Assembly: GCA_022709365.1 (NCBI GenBank) | Contig: JAKLIY010000017.1 | Span: 1-64,000, forward strand | From: Pseudomonadota bacterium | GTDB taxonomy: Bacteria; Pseudomonadota; Gammaproteobacteria; Competibacterales; Competibacteraceae | Direction: 5' to 3' | Length of the DNA stretch: 64,000 nucleotides | Shown here: positions 60,925-64,000 of the stretch, piece after piece | How the letters are laid out: each line of letters begins with the position of its first letter | Numbering within the stretch: position 1 is the stretch's first letter | Notes under the pieces: model-generated | What the model was told of the DNA's origin: nothing | Seen by the model: the letters and a program-made list of their open reading frames with translations, nothing else | Databases searched by the model: none | Position numbers and translations under genes: made by a program

Positions 60925-60943
60925 CGGCCCCGCTGGGGGGCCG
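60925..60943 (-). terminator. Candidate terminator of the PEP-CTERM gene
   Basis: On the minus strand a GC-rich hairpin (CGGCCCCC...GGGGCCG) lies about 45 bases after the PEP-CTERM stop, followed by GTTATCATTT. The T tract is interrupted, so the call is moderate. Confidence 0.5.
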
Positions 60944-60986
60944 CTATATGGAAATGAGGATTTTGCTGCGGTCAGAGGGTTTTGCG

Positions 60987-61733
60987 CTAGGCGCGACGGC
61001 GACGCGAGAAGCCGAGACCCACGAGACCAACGCCAATCAGCGCGAGCGTGGCAGGTTCGGGGACGGTAGCTGTACCTGTATCTACGCCCACGGTGGCGGC
61101 AGCGATGAAAGCAATCCCATTTGCATCAACATAACCATTCGATCCGTCATTGAACAAGCTTGTGAAACGAATGGTTTGTAGTGTTTCAGAACCGAACTGG
61201 CTAGGCAGGTTGTATATCTGCTGGTCTAAACGGAGTTCTCTATTCGTGGTAGCGCCAGTCGCGCTAAAGGCAGGAATAGCCGTTGTGTTGTCGATAGTGT
61301 TGTTGAAAACGTTGTTGAAGTGATCGCGGATGTTGGCACCCTGCACTAAATCGACCTTGTAGTAAGCGCTGTTTGTGCCGAAGAACTCGACCGAACCGTT
61401 GTTGGCACCAAAGGTGCCGAATCCCGAGTTGATCAGCGTGTAGGCTTGGGTGACACCAACCACGTTGACTGATATGTCAAACACCCCTTCCCAGAGCACC
61501 GTGTAATTATCAATATCCACTACCAGATCGAACGGTACACTGTTAAAGGTTGACGTACTAGGGAATAGTGGATTATAGGCGGAGCCATCGGTAAGAACGC
61601 GGATGTCGGCGTTGAGTGTCGGTAACGTTAGCGTGGTGTAGGTGGTGGCTCGGGCCGGCGCTACCATTCCACCCAATGAAATTGCTAGGGCAGCGGCTAC
61701 GAGGAGAGGAGAGGAGAGGAGAGAGCGTTTCAT
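60987..61733 (-). CDS. PEP-CTERM sorted surface protein
   Basis: A 248-residue exported protein. Signal peptide at residues 1-32 (PLLVAAALAISLGGMVAPA), a beta-rich body with many Asn, Thr and Phe, and a C-terminal PEP-CTERM anchor: VPEPATLALIGVGLVGLGFS followed by RRRRA. PEP-CTERM proteins are handled by exosortase and are linked to exopolysaccharide and floc formation. No exosortase gene is in the window. ATG 61733 was chosen because it leads directly into the signal peptide; a sigma-54 promoter lies 47 bases upstream. Confidence 0.9.
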   Translation of the reverse strand: MKRSLLSSPLLVAAALAISLGGMVAPARATTYTTLTLPTLNADIRVLTDGSAYNPLFPSTSTFNSVPFDLVVDIDNYTVLWEGVFDISVNVVGVTQAYTLINSGFGTFGANNGSVEFFGTNSAYYKVDLVQGANIRDHFNNVFNNTIDNTTAIPAFSATGATTNRELRLDQQIYNLPSQFGSETLQTIRFTSLFNDGSNGYVDANGIAFIAAATVGVDTGTATVPEPATLALIGVGLVGLGFSRRRRA

Positions 61734-61779
61734 GGTTTTAACTCTGAAAGATTGGTTGCAGGATTGACCGCAGTTTATT

Positions 61780-61795
61780 AGCATGAATAGTGCCA
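61780..61795 (-). promoter_or_regulatory. Sigma-54 (-24/-12) promoter of the PEP-CTERM gene
   Basis: The minus strand reads TGGCACTATTCATGCT, matching the RpoN consensus TGGCAC-N5-TTGCW in both the GG and GC elements with exact spacing (only one T in the -12 box differs). It is 47 bases upstream of the start codon and the two 18-base repeats lie further upstream, as enhancer sites would. The rest of the 543-base gap (61734-62276) holds no gene and is AT-rich. Confidence 0.75.
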
Positions 61796-62003
61796 AATTT
61801 TTTATATGATTAAAATCAATGAAATGAATTTAAGCAGCTTTATCACTTGTAAAATATAACGGTGATCTTTTAATTAGGATTTATTTAACTATTTGATAAT
61901 TTAGAGATTTTATTGCAGATGCACAATAAAAAATTATTATTTAATCAATCAATTGACTGTCAAAAACATATTAAATTTGTGGTATTTGTAAGCTTTAGAG
62001 GCT

Positions 62004-62021
62004 GTGTAAAAAAAGCTGACA
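62004..62021 (-). promoter_or_regulatory. Upstream element, proximal copy
   Basis: On the minus strand TGTCAGCTTTTTTTACAC, about 210 bases upstream of the sigma-54 promoter. It is identical to the distal copy over 18 bases and has the same orientation. Its ends TGT and ACA are mirror-symmetric around a T7 core, a form suited to a dimeric activator. Proposed as an enhancer-binding site; the protein is unknown. Confidence 0.55.
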
Positions 62022-62148
62022 GTGGTTGATATTGGTGCCGGTGTTTTCCCGCCAATCCATACTGAGCGGAAGCAACGCCTGGGCGGCGCAGCATTCCGTC
62101 AATGTAGATTATATAAATAAAATCATCATCTTACTGTTCTTGGAAGCA

Positions 62149-62166
62149 GTGTAAAAAAAGCTGACA
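62149..62166 (-). promoter_or_regulatory. Upstream element, distal copy
   Basis: Second exact copy of TGTCAGCTTTTTTTACAC, 145 bases from the proximal copy and 354 bases upstream of the sigma-54 promoter. Flanking bases differ between the copies, so the 18 bases look specifically conserved rather than part of a larger recent duplication. Confidence 0.55.
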
Positions 62167-62276
62167 ACCGCTATTCCAAGATCAGCGATCTCCCGACTAT
62201 CAGCTTCAAAAGGAATCAAAGAGGATTGTGGCCCACAGGGCGAATGAGCGATTTCATCCCCCTGTCGACCGCACGA

Positions 62277-63287
62277 TCAAGCGAAGTGGCGTTGCAGATA
62301 CCAATCAACGGTTTTGGCGATGCCGGTCTGGAAAGTTTCTAGTGGTTTCCAGCCCAATTCCCGCTCCATCTTGTCGGCGGCGATAGCGTAGCGCCAGTCA
62401 TGGCCGGGCCGGTCAGTGACGAAGGTAATCAACCGCTCATGCGGGGCGTGTTCCGGGCGGTGTTCATCGAGTAACTGGCAGATCAGCCGGGTAATATTAA
62501 TATTCGCCCATTCATTGCAGCCGCCGATATTGTAGGTTTTACCCAACTGGCCCCGGCGAATCACCGCATCAATCCCCCGGCAATGATCTTCGACATACAG
62601 CCAATCGCGGATATTACTGCCGTCGCCGTAAACCGGAATCGGTTTTTGCAGCAGGCAGGAACGGATAACGGTTGGGATAAACTTCTCGCCGTGCTGAAAC
62701 GGGCCGTAGTTATTCGAGCAATTGGTGGTGACGACCGGCAGGCCGTAGGTGTGGAAATAGGCGCGCACCAGATGATCGGAACCCGCCTTGGAAGCGGAGT
62801 AGGGCGAGTTTGGCGCGTAAGGCGTGGTTTCGGTAAACGGCGGATCGTCGCGGTTGAGGGTTCCATACACCTCGTCGGTGGAAATATGATGGAACCTGAA
62901 AGATATATTTGATTTTCTTTCGAGATAAAATTGCCGCGCCGCTTCCAGCAAGGTGAAGGTGCCGACCAGATTGGTTTGCACGAAAGCCGCCGGCCCGGTG
63001 ATTGAGCGGTCTACATGACTCTCGGCGGCGAAGTGAGTGATGGTGTCGATCTGATGTTCGCGCAGCAGGCGATCGATCAGCGCCCGGTCGCAGATGTCGC
63101 CTTGGACGAAAAGATGCCGGGCGGGATCGGGCAAGTCGCGCAGGTTGTCCAGCGAACCGGCGTAGGTCAGCAAGTCGAGATTGACAATGCGAATCTCCGG
63201 ATCAGAGGCCAGCCAATGGCGGACAAAGTTGCAGCCAATGAAGCCGGCGCCGCCGGTCACGAGTACGTTATGCGGATGATGTTCCAT
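62277..63287 (-). CDS. rfbB: dTDP-glucose 4,6-dehydratase
   Basis: A 336-residue SDR-family enzyme: [17 protein letters not shown] (NAD binding), [20 protein letters not shown], the [15 protein letters not shown] catalytic Tyr-x-x-x-Lys and [17 protein letters not shown]. It makes dTDP-4-keto-6-deoxyglucose for rhamnose and related sugars in surface polysaccharide. The downstream rfbA/C/D genes are not adjacent here. It lies 9 bases after the exonuclease gene on the same strand. Confidence 0.95.
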   Translation of the reverse strand: MEHHPHNVLVTGGAGFIGCNFVRHWLASDPEIRIVNLDLLTYAGSLDNLRDLPDPARHLFVQGDICDRALIDRLLREHQIDTITHFAAESHVDRSITGPAAFVQTNLVGTFTLLEAARQFYLERKSNISFRFHHISTDEVYGTLNRDDPPFTETTPYAPNSPYSASKAGSDHLVRAYFHTYGLPVVTTNCSNNYGPFQHGEKFIPTVIRSCLLQKPIPVYGDGSNIRDWLYVEDHCRGIDAVIRRGQLGKTYNIGGCNEWANINITRLICQLLDEHRPEHAPHERLITFVTDRPGHDWRYAIAADKMERELGWKPLETFQTGIAKTVDWYLQRHFA

Positions 63288-63296
63288 GATCAGGTC

Positions 63297-64000
63297 TCAA
63301 AGGTCAGGGGTAATGCGGAATTCGGCAACGACCGGCGCATGATCAGACGGGCGCTCCAGGCGGCGCGGGGCCGGGTCGATCCAGCAAGCGGTGCAAACCG
63401 CAGCCAGCGCTGGACTGACGAGAAGATGGTCGATGCGCAGGCCCATATTTCGACGGAAGGCGGCGGCCCGGTAATCCCACTGGGTGAAACTGCGTTCTGC
63501 CTGGGGAAACAGGCGGAAGGCGTCTTTCAATCCCAAGTTCAGCAATCGTTGGAACGCTGCCCGTTCCGGTTCACTACAGAGTACTTGCCCGGCCCAGGCG
63601 ACGGGATCATGCACATCGCGGTCTTCCGGGGCAATGTTGTAATCGCCGAGGACGATCAGTCGAGGATAGTGCGCCTGTTCCGTTTCGATCCAGGCAGTGA
63701 GTCGGTCCAGCCAGGCCAGTTTGTAGGCGTATTTATCCGAGCCGACCGCCTGGCCGTTGGGAATGTAAAGATTTAGCACTCGCACACCGCCGATGGTCGC
63801 GCCTAGCACCCGCCGCTGTGGGTCATCCAGGCCCGGCAGGTCGGTCACGAGGTCCACGGCGGGCAACCGGCTGAGGAGCGCTACGCCATTGTAGGTTTTC
63901 TGCCCGGAAAAGAGGGATTGGTAACCGGCGTTGGCGATGTCCAGCGTCGGGAAATCCGCATCGGGCAACTTGGTTTCCTGCAAGGCCAGGATGTCCGGCT
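63297..64000 (-). CDS. xth: Exodeoxyribonuclease III, start outside the window
   Basis: Partial: the N-terminus lies beyond base 64000. The first visible codons read [17 protein letters not shown], the Mg-binding QETK motif, so only about 30 residues are missing. Further motifs: [36 protein letters not shown] and the C-terminal [12 protein letters not shown] with the catalytic histidine. It is an apurinic endonuclease and 3'-5' exonuclease in base-excision repair. Confidence 0.93.
   Translation of the reverse strand, partial: PDILALQETKLPDADFPTLDIANAGYQSLFSGQKTYNGVALLSRLPAVDLVTDLPGLDDPQRRVLGATIGGVRVLNLYIPNGQAVGSDKYAYKLAWLDRLTAWIETEQAHYPRLIVLGDYNIAPEDRDVHDPVAWAGQVLCSEPERAAFQRLLNLGLKDAFRLFPQAERSFTQWDYRAAAFRRNMGLRIDHLLVSPALAAVCTACWIDPAPRRLERPSDHAPVVAEFRITPDL

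Noticed and set aside
1-64000. CRISPR arrays, tRNA or rRNA genes
   Set aside because: No regularly spaced repeats and no cloverleaf or rRNA signature were seen on reading both strands; a covariance-model search would settle small RNAs.

Overview
The window looks like a chromosomal segment of a GC-rich gammaproteobacterium. Full sdhCDAB with the FAD-assembly factor SdhE, YgfZ, YgfX, RNase T, PPK1, Slt70, Uup and RsmE all fit that class. Glycogen/alpha-glucan genes (GlgE, TreS-maltokinase, GlgC, GlgX), polyphosphate genes (PPK1 and a double-domain PPK2-type PAP) and a quinol:fumarate reductase operon followed by rhodoquinone gene rquA suggest a lineage that cycles storage polymers and respires fumarate without oxygen. 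Glycogen-accumulating Competibacteraceae-like bacteria would fit, but that placement is inference.

Layout. 1-1470: end of a serine recombinase cut by a decayed IS3 element, then a VapBC module. 1477-9579: two DUF2157 membrane proteins, rnt, ygfZ, a 55-residue SDHAF4-like gene (DUF1674), sdhCDAB, a terminator and sdhE. 9671-15592: an accessory island (HicA-type TA pair, three periplasmic proteins two of which carry frameshifts, a winged-helix-like protein, an AAA/DUF4143 ATPase) lying between sdhE and ygfX, which are neighbours in enterobacteria. 15612-24837: ygfX, ppk1, pap, two lytic transglycosylases, a papain-like protease and dapD. 25047-34097: glgE (frame broken at a 12-C tract), treS-mak, glgC, glgX. 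34090-38913: type III-like restriction-modification genes overlapping the end of glgX, then a second VapBC. 38993-46482: uup, an orphan FtsX-like permease, namZ, cobJ, cbiG, an IS630 fragment, rsmE. 46510-50645: frdABCD and rquA on the minus strand. 50751-57257: comB-like gene and a dedicated Hsp70 cluster (zinc ribbon, HscC-like Hsp70, GrpE-like, J-like protein with HPP in place of HPD, 814-residue TPR protein). 57294-64000: an M16C peptidase, a decayed higBA module that keeps its operator, a PEP-CTERM protein with a clear sigma-54 promoter and a duplicated upstream element, rfbB, and the start-truncated exonuclease III gene.

How the genes work together. The window holds both directions of the succinate/fumarate couple: an Sdh complex bracketed by two different assembly-factor families (SDHAF4-like upstream, SdhE/SDHAF2-like downstream), and Frd with the enzyme that makes its low-potential quinone. 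Trehalose can be turned to maltose and maltose-1-phosphate (TreS-Mak) and polymerised by GlgE, next to GlgC and GlgX of the classical glycogen route; GlgB and a glycogen synthase are not in the window.

Frame damage is frequent and of distinct kinds: short insertions (10 bp in higA, apparently 5 bp in the TPR gene), homopolymer length (6 C in a periplasmic gene, 12 C in glgE), an amber codon in the IS3 orfA and an internal deletion in higB. The homopolymer cases may be sequencing errors or phase variation; the others look like true mutations. No tRNA, rRNA or CRISPR array was recognised.
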